Shown here piece after piece: positions 1-12,128 of a DNA stretch of 64,000 nt. The notes under the pieces were generated by a model. The model searched no databases. It had not been told where the DNA came from and was given only the letters and a program-made list of their open reading frames with translations. Every line of letters starts with the position of its first letter. The first letter of the stretch is position 1. The stretch comes from Lepeophtheirus salmonis (taxonomy: Eukaryota; Arthropoda; Copepoda; Siphonostomatoida; Caligidae): the NCBI RefSeq assembly GCF_016086655.4, contig NC_052134.2, positions 37,199,971 to 37,263,970 on the forward strand, in the 5' to 3' direction. A program made the position numbers and the translations under genes.

Positions 1-41
1 TACTTTCGCTGGACACATATAAGTTGCTTCAGGAGAATGTT

Positions 42-640
42 TTACCCAATCCAAGCAATAAAGTACGGAAATATACAAAGGTTTAGAAGAGTTGTTGGTT
101 CCTGCTGAAAGAGAGAGAAAAAGTCTATGCTTCTGAAATGTTTAGCAAGGACATTTGAAATACATTGGTTCGTTGATGACTGATTATCAATTATAGTTCT
201 AAGAATCATAATTTCTGTGCCAGTTACGACTGTAAATGGAGGCATTGAATTTGCACCTGGTTTCATTATAATGCCTTGCAAAATTAAGGGAAGAGATAGA
301 AACCAGTTTGCTTGACGAGCTCGTATAGGTGTTTTGAATATACGGCACACTCTTTCAATCATACCATAAGTTTGAGGGTGGTACGCAAATGTTGAAAAAG
401 TTCAGCTTCAAATTGTGTACCACAATCGGTAACAACGAATAATGACACTCCAACCCATGATATCCATAAATTTACGAAGGTATGAGCTATAGATTCGGCA
501 GTAATCGTTGTAATAGGTTGAGCTTCAGCGAGTTGACCGATCTATACATGTGAGCATATATCAAAATGGTTCAGACGAACTTTGACCAGGAATATCCACG
601 GGCGGAAGAGGTCCAACAATATCAATATGTACGGTTTCAA
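42..640 (-). pseudogene. Gypsy integrase core, frameshifted
   Basis: This is the catalytic core of the retroviral-type integrase of the element at 1-2340. All three acidic residues can be traced: the first in HIDIVGPLP, the second in VTDCGTQFEAELF (usually TDRGTQF, so Arg has become Cys), and the glutamate in YHPQTYGMIERV. They lie in different frames, so at least two frameshifts interrupt the gene. After the glutamate comes a stretch like W..LP.IL, then GANS.PPF..V.G, matching the usual end of the core. Normal activity would be insertion of element cDNA into the host chromosome. This copy is broken. Confidence 0.8.
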
Positions 641-854
641 ATCTACCTGTAGAATAAAAGGTACGATTCTCAGTTTTCTGATGTCGATGAACTTTTGATT
701 TTTGACAACCTATACATCCAGACACCCTTATCTTGATGTCAGTACTTAAGTTTGACCAAAGATAACGAGATTTAAGAATATTAATCGAAGCTTTTAATTT
801 TGGTTCTTTTGAACTAACAAAAGCATATTCCATAGGTTCGTGATCTGTGAACAT
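561..854 (-). pseudogene. Gypsy RNase H end and integrase zinc-binding region
   Basis: A 97-codon open frame begins with MFTDHEPMEY, the TDH.PL-type motif of gypsy RNase H. It continues through the linker into the integrase H2C2 zinc-binding domain, where the CIGCQKSK pair of cysteines is clear, and ends with HIDIVGPLP, the start of the integrase core. The frame is lost soon after that motif, where the next block continues in another frame. The initial Met is internal to the original polyprotein and is not a true start. Confidence 0.75.
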
Positions 855-1428
855 TGTTATGTTTTGACCTTGAACTAGATGTTTAAAAAGAAATACTGGC
901 CAATAAGCCGCTAAAAGTTCACGGTCATAGGGCGAATATCTTTTTGAGTTTCATTAAGTTTCTTTGAAAAGAAACTAACTGGAATGGGACTATCTCCAAC
1001 CATCTGATGTAGTGCATCTCCAGCTGCCACATTAGAGGCGTCGGTTACTAGATGAAATATATTCGAACGAGGATTAAAGAAAGGAATCGATTCAACTTTT
1101 TTCAGGGCATCTTTGATACCGTTGAAGGATAATCAACTTCTTACAGACCAAACTAGAGGAGTTTTCTTATTTGAGAGTCTGATTAATTGGGTCATAGGAT
1201 TAGTAATAGCTGCGAAATTAGGAACGAGATGCCTATAAAACCAGCCATCCCAAGAAATCTTCTTAAGTCTTTAGGATTAATAGGCAACTTAAATTCATCG
1301 ATCTCAGATACTTTTTTATGGACTGGACGAATTCCATTAGCGGAGATAAACACACCTAAAAATTCGATAGATGAGACAAAAAATTATCATTTCTTTGGAG
1401 CAATTCGAAGTTTGAATTCAGATATAAT

Positions 1429-2000
1429 TTATATTACTTTGAATAAATATTCCTTGCGTTGTTCTTCTGAATCACTGAAAACTAAAATATTATCCAAATG
1501 AATGAAAACAAACCTTAGATGACTTAATATTTTTTTCATTAAACACTGAAATGATGCACAAGCATTACAAGGACCAAATAGCATAACATTATAATCAAAA
1601 AGGCCAAATGGGGTTATAATTGCAGTTTTAAACTTATGGTCTTCTTTTACTGCGATATTATAATAAGCACTACATAAGTCAATTTTACTAAAAATAACGG
1701 CACCATAAAGCTGGACAGATAAATTGTGCATATGTGGTAAGGGATCGTCTTAGAATTCAATGCTCGATAATCGCCGATCATACGCCATTCTCCAGGTCTT
1801 TCTTAGGAACAAAGTGAAGAGGAGTACCCCAAGAAGATTTTGAAGGACTGATCACTCCAGATTGTAGTAGGGAATCCAACATAGATCGACAAATTTTAAT
1901 TTTCTCAGGAGAAAGTCTCCTTGATTTCAAACCTAGTGGAGGAGATTCACCAGTATTAATTGATGATGCACATCAGAAGGAATTATTGCAAAATCATGAG
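1429..2000 (-). pseudogene. Gypsy reverse transcriptase fragment
   Basis: The minus strand encodes recognisable RT blocks: a GVISPSKSSWGTPLHFVPKKD segment, GDYRALN (the usual GDYRALN of Ty3/gypsy), IDLCSAYYNI (usual DL..AY..I), and KTAI.TPFGLFDYNVMLFGP. The catalytic box reads FIHLDNILVFS where the family has F.Y.DDIL.FS: the second aspartate is Asn and the Tyr is His. That change alone would be expected to abolish polymerisation. A frameshift lies near 1735-1800 between the GDYRALN block and the 100-codon open frame at 1429-1731. Confidence 0.85.
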
Positions 2001-2340
2001 CTTGTTCAGGTGAAATGATGTTAGGAAATTTGATCAAAAGCTCATTAATGTATTCATGATTGTCTTCAACATTAATTTTCACTAAATGGATGTCTTCTCT
2101 CAAGGTTAACTCTCCCGTTGTACAGATATCTGTTTTGGGATCTGGTATCTCGCCTCAGCTACAGTTAATAATAAATTTATAATAACGTGAGGAAGCCATT
2201 CCGATTATCGGACACTCCACTTCAGCTACAATAAATGTCCATGGATATTTTCTACCAAGAATGCGAATTGAATTTTGAGTTGCTAGATTTTCTTGGAAAT
2301 TAATTTAAGAGAAATGGATTCCCACCGCTGCCCCCAATTT

Positions 2341-5330
2341 TGGGTTAAAGGAAGAAGGAATAAATTATAGACTTTTTGCTTTAACACCACATAAAGATAT
2401 ATTCTTTTTATCTTTATTTATATAAAGACTTCTTTTTTTTTTCTTTTTTTTGTAGAAGGGAATCCAACATAGAACGACAAATTCATTTTCTCATCAGAAA
2501 GTCCTTGGAACTTTTTTGAAATTTTACCCATCGACGAGTAATTACCCTTTTTGCGGATACCCAACTGTAAGTTTTTCCTGGGCCATCCCTAATAACAAGT
2601 ATAAAGTCAGAAAAATCAAGCGCTGAACTTTAAAAGCAAAAAAATATCCAACTTCAAGATTTCAGGCATAAAAATAAATACTAGAGCCCGGTTACAAAAA
2701 AGAGTTCAAGTTTTTTTTTGCATGGATATAATTAATTTGTCAACTCTACATTGTTTATATTTATTACTTTTTCGAGGAAATTTATTTGGGCAAGTTATCT
2801 GCATATTTACAGTTTTTTTCACAGTATGTACAAGATGAATTTCACTTTCCAACCTGAAGAAAAATCAATATTATTTTTTCGTTTTATCATTTTATTTATG
2901 AATGATTTATGTTGTCTATAAATCAAAATAAAAGAAATTTGGTTCATCGGTACGGTAAACTTGAACTTCTACTCTGACTTGCAGTTTTCTTAAAATGCAA
3001 TGATTAATTCATTATTAGAAGGTCAAATAAATGTTATTAGAATAAATAAATATATATAAGTATATGTGCTTAGATGTATGTATGAATATATCTAAGCACA
3101 TATACACTTACATAAATTTAAAATGTTTTTTTACTGCGTTTCAAGTAAGATTGCATCTTTCTTTTAGTATCTCAAATAAATTAAGACTAGTTGTGACTGA
3201 TTTTGGTTCCTAACTTTAGAACTGGGCAGTTTAGGTTTTTTGTTTTTTTTTTTAATACTCGATTTATTCACAAAAGAAAAAAAATTGTTTCTCGCTGCCT
3301 TAAACGAACATAGTACATTTTTCAGTTCCCAATGCTAGAAGTATGAAAAATAATATTTTTTTTCATTATTTTCGGTTCAATTCTTATGTTCTTTTTCAAA
3401 TTGACTCGTAATCTAAAGTATTGATGGCAATGTAATTGGATAAAATGAAATGTAAGTTATTTTTATGTTGTTAATAAATTATTAAATCCACTTGAAATAT
3501 CATCAATAAGTGAACAATTTGGTGATTTGTTTCTTCATTGTTGGCGTTAATCAGGTTTTAATGTGTAAGTAATGTTAAGAAGTTTTAAAAGACAAATTAT
3601 ATTTTCACTTCAATTTTAAATGTTAACTTATGGTTGTTTTAAAATATTTGGATTCTATTTTTGTATCATATCTATCTATACCTCTCAAATCCTTCATCTA
3701 ATATGCTCTTAATAAACTTTCAAAAAAATGTATAATTAAAGATCCACTAAATAGGTTAATGTTGAATCAATTAAAACGATTCATTTTTTGGAATGTAAAT
3801 TGTCCTTCGAGATGTTGAAATATTTAATAGACTTAAATATATGAAATATCAACAATTCCTACGTATTATTTGTTTCTCTTATTATTGCTCTAAACATTGA
3901 GCATAAATAAAAAAAAGTATATGGCTGTAACCTGAAAAATATTTTTGGTTTTTGTAGATAATTTAGGAAAAATTAAGAATCGCAATTTACAATTTATTTC
4001 CTACAGATTGGAATCAAATTCGACTCCAGAATCAAATCAAGATTCCAGGTTTTACTCATATATCTCACAGTCAAATGTATACCTTTAATCTGGTATGATG
4101 ACGGTAAAGTTATATTATGGATGTATTTTTACTAAATAAGCATTTATCATAAGGTATTATGTTTAATGCAGACAAAAAATATGCATGTAATCAGATTTAA
4201 ATGTCATCAGAAGACAAGGAGCACTCTAGTTATCTCTGTCAGCATGTATGTCGTCTCTTACTATACTCGTATTTTGTATTATATCATCTCAGACATAAGT
4301 TTTGTACTCACTGAGATTCCACGTACTTTTATATTAGTGTCTAGATCGTTGATTTATAAAAGCTCAAAATATTACTAATATAGCTACATTCCTATAAATA
4401 ACCCTATATACAAGGGGGAGTGACTAGAAATTTTCCGGTTGATTAGCGTGAGATAACAATTTTATTTATTTTTTAATGAACTTCATAAGAAAGTCCAAAA
4501 TTGGAAATAATTATAAAACATTTTTTTAAGCCTTTAAGTTATTATTTTACTCCTCATTTGTGACAGATCTGGAGGGCTGATTTAAAAATAAACAATTGTT
4601 AAGCACAATAATTTAAAATCTATCCAAAATTTTGTAATTCTAGTAAAATGAAGTTGAAATTATATTTGTTTTTCAGTGGGGGTCAAGCATTGTTTTGGGC
4701 ATCACGGCTCCTAATGCTTTCCCATATTTATAGTACTGTATATTTTTGAACATATCCCCACCACTAAATAAAGAATAATCCAACAGTTTGAGAAATGAGG
4801 TACTCTTATCTAGTACCTACAATATAATTTAGTATCTTCTCGAAGAAATGGTTGAGGGGGTGCAACAAAAATTACAGCCTAATATAGCACGGCGTTACAT
4901 TGCAAACACAAGAATGCCATACGTATTTTGTTATCAGCTGTCAGTGCCATCTTCGGACTTAATATGTCATGGCTATTTCATAATTTATTCTATTTGATAA
5001 ATAAATTAAGTAATAAGTTAAACTATAATTATGCTCCGTTTCCCAAAGAACAAGAATACATTTTCTTGTTGATACTTCGTTGCATATATATATATATAAA
5101 TATATTGGCCATTTTATTATTTCTATAAATAAATTTTGTCTATCATATGGACATACAAATCTAGAGCTACGTTTTTAATCACATATTAAAAACAATATTA
5201 TAATACAGTATCGAATAAAATACTATGTCAGATTTTATGTGAACGAAATATACGAGAACATCATTGATTTTAAAAATAGTAGAGAAATAATACGAAAGTT
5301 TGAGATTACTTAATTAATAAATACCCGTTG
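2341..5330. other. AT-rich sequence, no gene seen
   Basis: No coding sequence is supported here. It holds a second copy of a short gypsy segment (2451-2510), a hairpin at 3060-3105, homopolymer tracts and short chance frames (for example 4166-4378 and 4928-5128) whose composition is that of random AT-rich DNA. Confidence 0.6.
3060..3105. repeat. 15 bp perfect inverted repeat
   Basis: The arm at 3060-3074 (gtatatgtgcttaga) is the exact reverse complement of 3091-3105, with a 16-base loop. It could fold as a hairpin. No function is apparent, and AT-rich palindromes are common in such DNA. Confidence 0.7.
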
Positions 5331-5339
5331 GTATGATTG

Positions 5340-5445
5340 TCTTATTTGACTAACTACCAGGGGATTTTGAGCCTGGTTTCTGTTTCTTTTTGTATGGAAG
5401 GTTGCGTGATACAATACAGGTAAGGACATGGTAGAATACTCCATA
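5340..5445 (-). repeat. Partial copy of dispersed repeat family R1
   Basis: The stretch around ggttgcgtgatacaataca matches, in the same orientation, the ends of the copies near 18270-18320 and 36270-36300. It is a truncated member of the family described at 7925-8225. Confidence 0.4.
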
Positions 5446-5989
5446 ATTTGCTTTTTTTTGCTTAGAAAATAAAGAAATTTTTTTATACCAGGGAGTACTT
5501 TTCCTAGTGATCTGATGGAAACACATATGTGAAGCCAAATAAAACTACTCCTTTACATTACATAAGCTAATGTATACATAACATATTTGTGGAGCTGATT
5601 ACGTGGCTCCATGTTGAATCTACATAGAATCGGCACATTTAGGCTTCTTCATAAAGAACAAGAATACTGATTTAAATGAGATAGGAATATATAATATGTA
5701 TGTACATTAATCATTATAAAAAAGGAAAAAATAAGTAACGTTACGTATAATTTTAGAAAAATTTCCTTGCTCCTATTTTGTGTACGGATCAAATAGTTAT
5801 ACAGTACCAATATAAATATCGGTATTTAAGTACATTTTAATACTTTTTCGACTAAAAATATAAAACAACTAGAATGAGCACCTGGTAGAGCGCAATACTC
5901 ATTTTTTCTAGATATGATTTTTTCAAAAAAAAATCTTTATTAAACCTACATGAGGACACCAATTTGAACTCTGGTCGATAATGCACTTT

Positions 5990-6185
5990 TCATTGACATT
6001 TTGAGTTAGCTTGACCTTTGACCTTGACTTCTCAAAAATCAATGGCATCTTACTGTGACCATATATGACCAAGCTATATCAAAATCGATTTTTAACTTTT
6101 TCCGTAATCCTGGTGACTTACAGACAAACAAACTAAAAACACAGGCAAAAGCATAATCTTGGTTCAATTTGTTGGCAGAAGTAAG
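5990..6185 (+). repeat. Decayed interspersed repeat tail
   Basis: The run of gaccttgac-type repeats, followed by a stretch ending in cttacagacaaacaaac, resembles the 3' tails of interspersed elements common in marine invertebrates, which often end in a cagacagacaaac-like motif. This is pattern memory only; no coding remnant is attached. Confidence 0.3.
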
Positions 6186-6199
6186 TAAAAGTAATCGTC

Positions 6200-7920
6200 A
6201 TGCACCTAGAGGAGCATTTGCAGAATTTATTTCTTGGGTGAGGGCTACATCATAAATATTATAACTTTTCTTAATTAAAGAATATTATTGTTTTTGACTT
6301 CTCTTTTTTTTTTCAAAGGATAACCTTGTTTTGCAGTTGGGATAGGGTCATAAATCTGAAGGGCTACGTCATTGAAGGGTCTGTTTTAAATTTTAAATCA
6401 ATTTAGTACAGTACTATTGTAAATACGTCAGTAACATGGTATCAATGTAATATCAGTATATTGAACAACACAGCAGTGATTTCTAACTTTTTCATCATCA
6501 CTGAGGAGCCCCTAGGTGTGTTTTTTTTTTATTGAGTGAACATATAATTTTTTGCCAGAAACTTTTTTTAATCCAATTTAAAAAAAAAAGACAATTTCTG
6601 GCGAATTTTATTGATGTTTTATATATATAATAATAAACTTCATTATGACCTTGATAAACTCTATTGCTAAATAAATGCCTACTGATTCTCAGAATCCCTG
6701 ATTTAATCAAGTATTCTCTACTCGTGTTTTCAAACTCTTTTATAATTTAAAACTTAAAAACTCCATATTTTCATAAATTTAACAAAATTTATTCCACTTT
6801 TACAGTCTCATCCTTGAAATTGAAGTCATTAGTCATATGTATGTACATTAAAAGAAAATAGAGTCATTGAAAATTAATTTACTGAGTGATTTTCGTAATA
6901 TTTATTTTAAAGAATCTGAATATTATTTGTCATTCTCGGTAGAACCTTCCATAAATTATAGACCATCAGTATCATATAAAAGACGATAATATGTCTCATT
7001 AGAACACTACAAAAAATTACAATCAAATTTAGGCAATGAAGAAGCACAAATGTGAAATGCAGATTCTAATGAGTTGATATCTATTTATTATTTTATATAA
7101 ATCCATCTGTAAGTCAACATCAAGTGAATAAAGTTTTAAAAAATATTTTTATCCGTTCAGAGAATTTAAATTAGGCTCTCAAGTCTTCATCGTATCAATA
7201 TTAAAGGTTAGTTCAACGATTTCATTAAAAGACTTAGTTTCACAACACAATGACTATAATTTTATTGGGTCCCTATTAAGTCATTTTGTTCAAATTGGCC
7301 TCTTTAATATATCAAAGGTGTTTCTCTGTGTTGTCATATAATGTTGTCAGTTTTTATCATCATCATGATACATATTTTTGCATATTGAATTGTCCTTTTT
7401 TTTTTTTTTAAACATAATAAAATTTGAACTTTCAGCCGTACCCATACTTTCAATTTTCTTCAATTCAGCTTTACTATTTTCAAAAAAGCTATTAATAACT
7501 TCTCCATTGAATGACAATAACCAGCTCCTAGTGTATCATCCGGGATGATAAAAAAAGGATATAATAAAATGTCATATAAGTTCTAATTATATTTAGGTAT
7601 ATAAATCTATACTTTTATGAGGGAAACCCCAAGCCCCTTCACTGGGACACGTCCGTATCGATTTATTATTTATAATATAATTTATTACTCTGTGCTTTTG
7701 AATTGTATTAAAATATTTAAGGGACAATAGTAATATCATTCAAAAACGTACAATGCATAAAAAAAGTAATATTAATGGATCCCTAATGAATAGTAGTTAT
7801 GATTAACTAAAATAGCTATTCTTTTAATTAAATTAGAAGCTAGGATACTTGGAAATTACAACTTGTAAAGATTTGCTTTTTATCTCATAAACAGACAAAG
7901 TCCTATATTTCGTCAGTTGT
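6200..7920. other. AT-rich sequence, no gene seen
   Basis: No exon, RNA gene or repeat end could be supported. The open frame at 6498-6710 (minus) is rich in Lys, Phe and Ile codons expected from chance. Confidence 0.5.
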
Positions 7921-7924
7921 AAAC

Positions 7925-8225
7925 TTTTCTACGTATCTGACGCATCGTTATCTTTATTTTATCCCGCAACATTTTTTCCAAAAATAAAAAAGGCTCAAAA
8001 TCAGTTGGTGGTTAGCCATGCTTACCAACTGTAGAACTATTATTAGATAATTGGTGGAAATTATTCACAACTTAACAAGGTATAAGTATAATTCAAACAA
8101 TCAAACGTTCAGAACATTGACTGGGGGTGGGGAGAAGAAACATTGACAGTTGACAAAGTAAAACAAGGTACATATCTGTGTTAGTAAGATAGCACTGTGT
8201 TTATCAGTGTTCTGTTCGTTGTTCA
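7925..8225 (+). repeat. Dispersed repeat family R1, long copy
   Basis: This copy carries the family's landmarks in order: ggctcaaaatcagttggtgg, a ttcttaccaactgt-like stretch, aattattcacaacttaacaa, an ataattcaa.caatcaa core, ttcagaacattgac, and a tail with tgtgttagtaagatagcac. Other copies in the window are at 8395-8535, 9215-9365, 18060-18330 (inverted), 36060-36320 (inverted) and 56770-57000, with a fragment at 5340-5445. The copies are divergent and no coding potential is seen. A MITE or SINE-like element is likely, but no target duplications were identified. Confidence 0.6.
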
Positions 8226-8394
8226 GTTGACCTCGAATTAACCTCTTACAAAAAGTTGTGATCAATTTTCTACATACTTTAGGTTGTTAACATTATTTAA
8301 GCACACAACCTTTCCTCCTAAAGATATATGGAGAAAAGGTCCAAATTCATGTGGTAGACAGCCAATTCTTTAGCTAACTAGTTAATAATTGTTC

Positions 8395-8535
8395 AAAACT
8401 AAAAAAAAGGTAATTATAATTCAACCAATCAATATTCACAACACTGATTAGTAAAAAAGAAACAAAAATATCAACAGCTAACAACAAAATGGACGGTATA
8501 TTTTTGTGTTAGCTAAGTAGCACCTTTACGATTGA
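8395..8535 (+). repeat. Dispersed repeat family R1, short copy
   Basis: It shares taattataattcaaccaatc, a caacactgatta segment and a ttttgtgttag tail with the copy at 7925-8225, only about 200 bases away. Only the 3' half of the family is present. Confidence 0.5.
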
Positions 8536-9214
8536 ATGAATGCAATTCCATTAGGGTTGGAAAGAATTGGCTAAATATTCTCAATTGATTTGGGGCCATT
8601 TTTCTCTCTCTTTGTCTTTTCGAACAGAGATAACGATGTCATTTATGTATAAACGAATGAAAGTCAAAAATACCTAGCTTTAATAAAAGTAGTAAATAGC
8701 TAGTCATGAGATACATCGACACTTCATGAATAAATAGAGTGAATGAAATAGGAGTGGATCATACTGAATATAGATTGAAGGTATAGGCATTATAAATGCG
8801 GTGAGTGTACTGTGTATCAATATATGTAGCATAGTATTACAATTATTCATGAGAACTCAATGTACATACGTAAATCTAGAATTGTGCCGGAAGGGAAAAA
8901 GGATTTACTTCCGTGTCTTTTGTATTTGTACTTGTACCTTGATGCTCTTTTGTGAATGCGAGCCCGATGAAGAAGAAGAAGGGCCCCTTTTTAAGGATTG
9001 AAAAGGATTCATACAGATGTAGAGGGTAGAAGTTGGGTAAGGGGATTTGTTCTAAAATGTTCTAAATATATACATATATAGAATCGTATTTATAAAAAAT
9101 GATCAAAATAGACGCATATAGAATCAAATTTATGAGAGATGTTGCAAATGTTGAACGTCATGTCGTTCCTATTATAAAAATTATCACTTTTTTACCTTTG
9201 CTCAAACAGTCAAA

Positions 9215-9365
9215 GCTTAGCAAGAGCTAATTCAAATTCAACCAATCAACGCACAGAAAACAGTTAGGGGGAAAATAATCACAAAAATTGACAACTGACA
9301 AAAATACATTGTAAATCTATATTTTAGTCAGATAATGGCGTGCTAAACATTAATTCTATTAATAC
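9215..9365 (+). repeat. Dispersed repeat family R1, short copy
   Basis: It shares the attcaaccaatcaacg core, a gacaactgacaaa segment and a tattttagtcagataatgg tail with the copies near 8.1 and 8.4 kb. Three copies therefore sit within 1.5 kb. Confidence 0.45.
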
Positions 9366-9369
9366 TGCC

Positions 9370-11820
9370 GCTAACTATCATATCTAGAGAAAGTAGCTAT
9401 TGAATGTTAAGGACAATAGGAAGTTGAATGTATTTATTAAATACATAAACGATTTGCCAAAATATATTTGAGATTGCTAGAATACAAAGGTTTTGAACTG
9501 TAGACTATAAATATTATGTAGTGGATTATATTGTAACCCCTGTCAAAGTTATCCTTAAATGCACAAAGAACCAGGAAGTTAAACCATTCACAAAAAATAC
9601 AACCATTGATGAACAAAAGTCAAGAGAGAGAAAAAAGGAGGATAACCTTGGAGAGCAAAAGGCTGTCTTCTTTTTTCTGAAGTAGTATAAAAAGATACTA
9701 CATTTTGAATACATATTTATAATTTTTTTTTACAAATTATTTATAGGTATCCAATGCGTATCAATTATTGTCGTGTTGTAGGATGCATAAAAAAAGTTCC
9801 CATCGGATTTGCATACAACAAAATAGTTAATTTTACCCCGAGTCATCATTATATATTATGATAATTGCAGTGCGTCAGATACGTCCCCGCCCCCTTTCCA
9901 GTACCATGGCTCAAGGTCAATCCAAAAAATGAAAGGGTACAAATGCGTACTCGCCGACGCATCAAGGTCATTACGGTTTGAATCTACTTCAACTACATAC
10001 TATGGATACATACGCAATAGCAATATATTTTGGGCTTAAATACCTAGAAGGGAGGGCATTATTGTTGATTCAAATCATACTCATTTCAGGAAGTGTTTTG
10101 AGACTTTTGTATATCTGTTTACACACATAACTATATACCTACTCGTACCATAAATATGTAGTCCACCCTCTTTGATTTCTGGCAACAAGGAGCATGCCTA
10201 ATTTTATGTTCATATTACATAGAGAATAATATTTTAAAAGTAGTTATAAGCTAATTAGTACTCTTACTTTCTAGAAGCAGGCCCAAACAAACTACATTTT
10301 GGGACTTCTAGCTCATGGATTGCATATTCTTTATTTTATCTACATGCTTTTTTGCCTTTGCAATATTTATAATAAAAGAAGCAACTATAACCCTTCCTTG
10401 AGGCCCCCACCACCCTGTAGTGATAAATAGGTTCCATCAATGCGAACAATTTTATGCATATGTGACAACCTTTTCAATAATTGTTGCTTCTTTAACATAA
10501 TTCTGAATCGAATAATATAACATATATTTTCATTACTACGTTCATACATATGAATGATTCAACCCATGACTTGAGAGTAAAATTATCGTATATATTGTTT
10601 AAGACACAAAATGAATATCATGCATATAATGGGGCGTCGGCAGAATTTTGGTTGCGAACATCCTTGCACAGGTTGAGAAAAAGTCCTAATAATGCAAGAC
10701 CAAGTTAAGTATCAAGTATTTGCTCACAACTCAAGTCCTTGAACTTTCTTCAAGTTTAATTTAATGAGTACTTTTTATACCGTAGAAAAATTGAAATGAG
10801 TTTCGAGTCCAAATTATGTTGCAGGTCTTAACTTTTGATTAAAAGTCCCTACCTTTGCACCTAAGGCCGGGTTTAACGTGATCAGGGATAGAGATAAATG
10901 AGTGGAAGCCTTTTCTTGATTTATTTTATAAGAAAAAAATATAATATCTCAAATTTTCATAACATTTATCGTATGACGTGTGATTTTATATAATTTTTTT
11001 CTTACTACGTTATTATAAAGATTGTATCCAGCGCTGGACCTATCTCAAGGGCAAGCCGTTGAGGGCTTACCCTCTAAAACCACCCCTGCTAGACTAACTT
11101 GTCATTGGAAGCTCGAATAGAACGAATTGTTATACATACATGTTACATATAATTATAATTAACCAGCTAGGTAGTAAATTATAAATACGAGGATGAATGA
11201 AACATAAGAAAAACAAAGAAACAACAAGGACAGTGCCTTGGGATAAATTATTAAATTTGAAGATAATAATATATTTAATATATGTAGATGTATATATAAA
11301 TAAACTGATAAATATGTTTGTATAATATATAATATTTATACGATAATATAGAATACTTTTTAACGGAGAAAAAATGGATATTTCTTAAACTATATTGATA
11401 AATAGTAATAATAATCATTTTCACAAAAAGAATCACTTTTTGAAAAATGTGATTTGTCTTTTTTAAATTAATAAATATGTACCGAGGCATTACAAACAAA
11501 AATACATACATCAATGAATAACAAAAAAATAATTTAATATAATAGTAATAATAAAGAGACGGATCTCACTGAGGACATAATGGATATGTTATATTATATA
11601 CATATTGATTGGGCTTTTAAATATATATATTTTTTTGTACGTTTTTTTTAGAAAAAAATAAAATAAGGGGCGTAAAAAGGATATTTAAAAAAAAAAAAAA
11701 ACTTAACTGTTATATGAAAGGGAGAACATGTTATGGGGGAAACCCATCACCAAGAAAGAAATATAATAAATAATATTATGAGATAAATAATAATTGAATA
11801 AATAAATTCGGTAATAATTA
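9370..11820. other. AT-rich sequence, no gene seen
   Basis: No exon is supported. At 11035-11095 a short GC-richer stretch (gcgctggacctatctcaagg onward) resembles the end of a hAT-like MITE, but its partner end was not found. Near 10680-10850 there are aagtcc-rich quasi-repeats similar to those at 32420-32560. Confidence 0.45.
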
Positions 11821-12005
11821 AATAAATGTGTTTTAATTTTTTGTTAAAAAATATTGGTAACACATGCTATGGTGATGGTCTGGACAGGGACGGAATTATG
11901 ATACGTATATGTATAAACATCATAAGAGGGGTTTTATCATGCTTATGTTTATGTATGTACAATATCTCTAGTCTTAGAAGGTGCAATGAAAATAATAATG
12001 GTTTT

Positions 12006-12016
12006 TTTATTTTATT
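12006..12016 (-). terminator. Candidate poly(A) signals for the LARP6-like gene
   Basis: Two overlapping AATAAA hexamers occur on the minus strand about 115 bases downstream of the stop at 12129. This is a plausible cleavage signal for the gene at 12129-13877, but the region is so AT-rich that chance occurrence is also likely. Confidence 0.35.
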
Positions 12017-12128
12017 TTTCATTTCCATTTTTTGTAAAAAAAAAAAAAATGAAATACATGGATAGTTTGACTAGAAAGAAAAAAAATATGTCTTGATTTC
12101 CTTCTACTTAGATTATTTCTAACAAAGT

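Larger units (their letters stand above)
1..2340 (-). mobile_element. Broken Ty3/gypsy-type LTR retrotransposon, pol region
   Basis: Read on the minus strand, the pol order is reverse transcriptase (about 2000-1430), RNase H (about 1150-840), integrase zinc finger (about 780-640) and integrase core and C-terminal part (640 to the window edge). RT-RNase H-integrase is the order of Ty3/gypsy elements. Several frameshifts separate these blocks and no frame runs through, so the copy cannot make a polyprotein. A protease-like start may lie near 2330, but its DTG motif is not visible. No LTR was found at the upstream end, and the other end leaves the window. Base composition is less AT-rich than the flanking DNA. 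Confidence 0.85.

Noticed and set aside
11275..11514. Minus frame ending in repeated Tyr-Ile
   Set aside because: Produced by a TA-rich tract; no start context or domain. The same applies to frames at 13661-13948 and 40672-40872.
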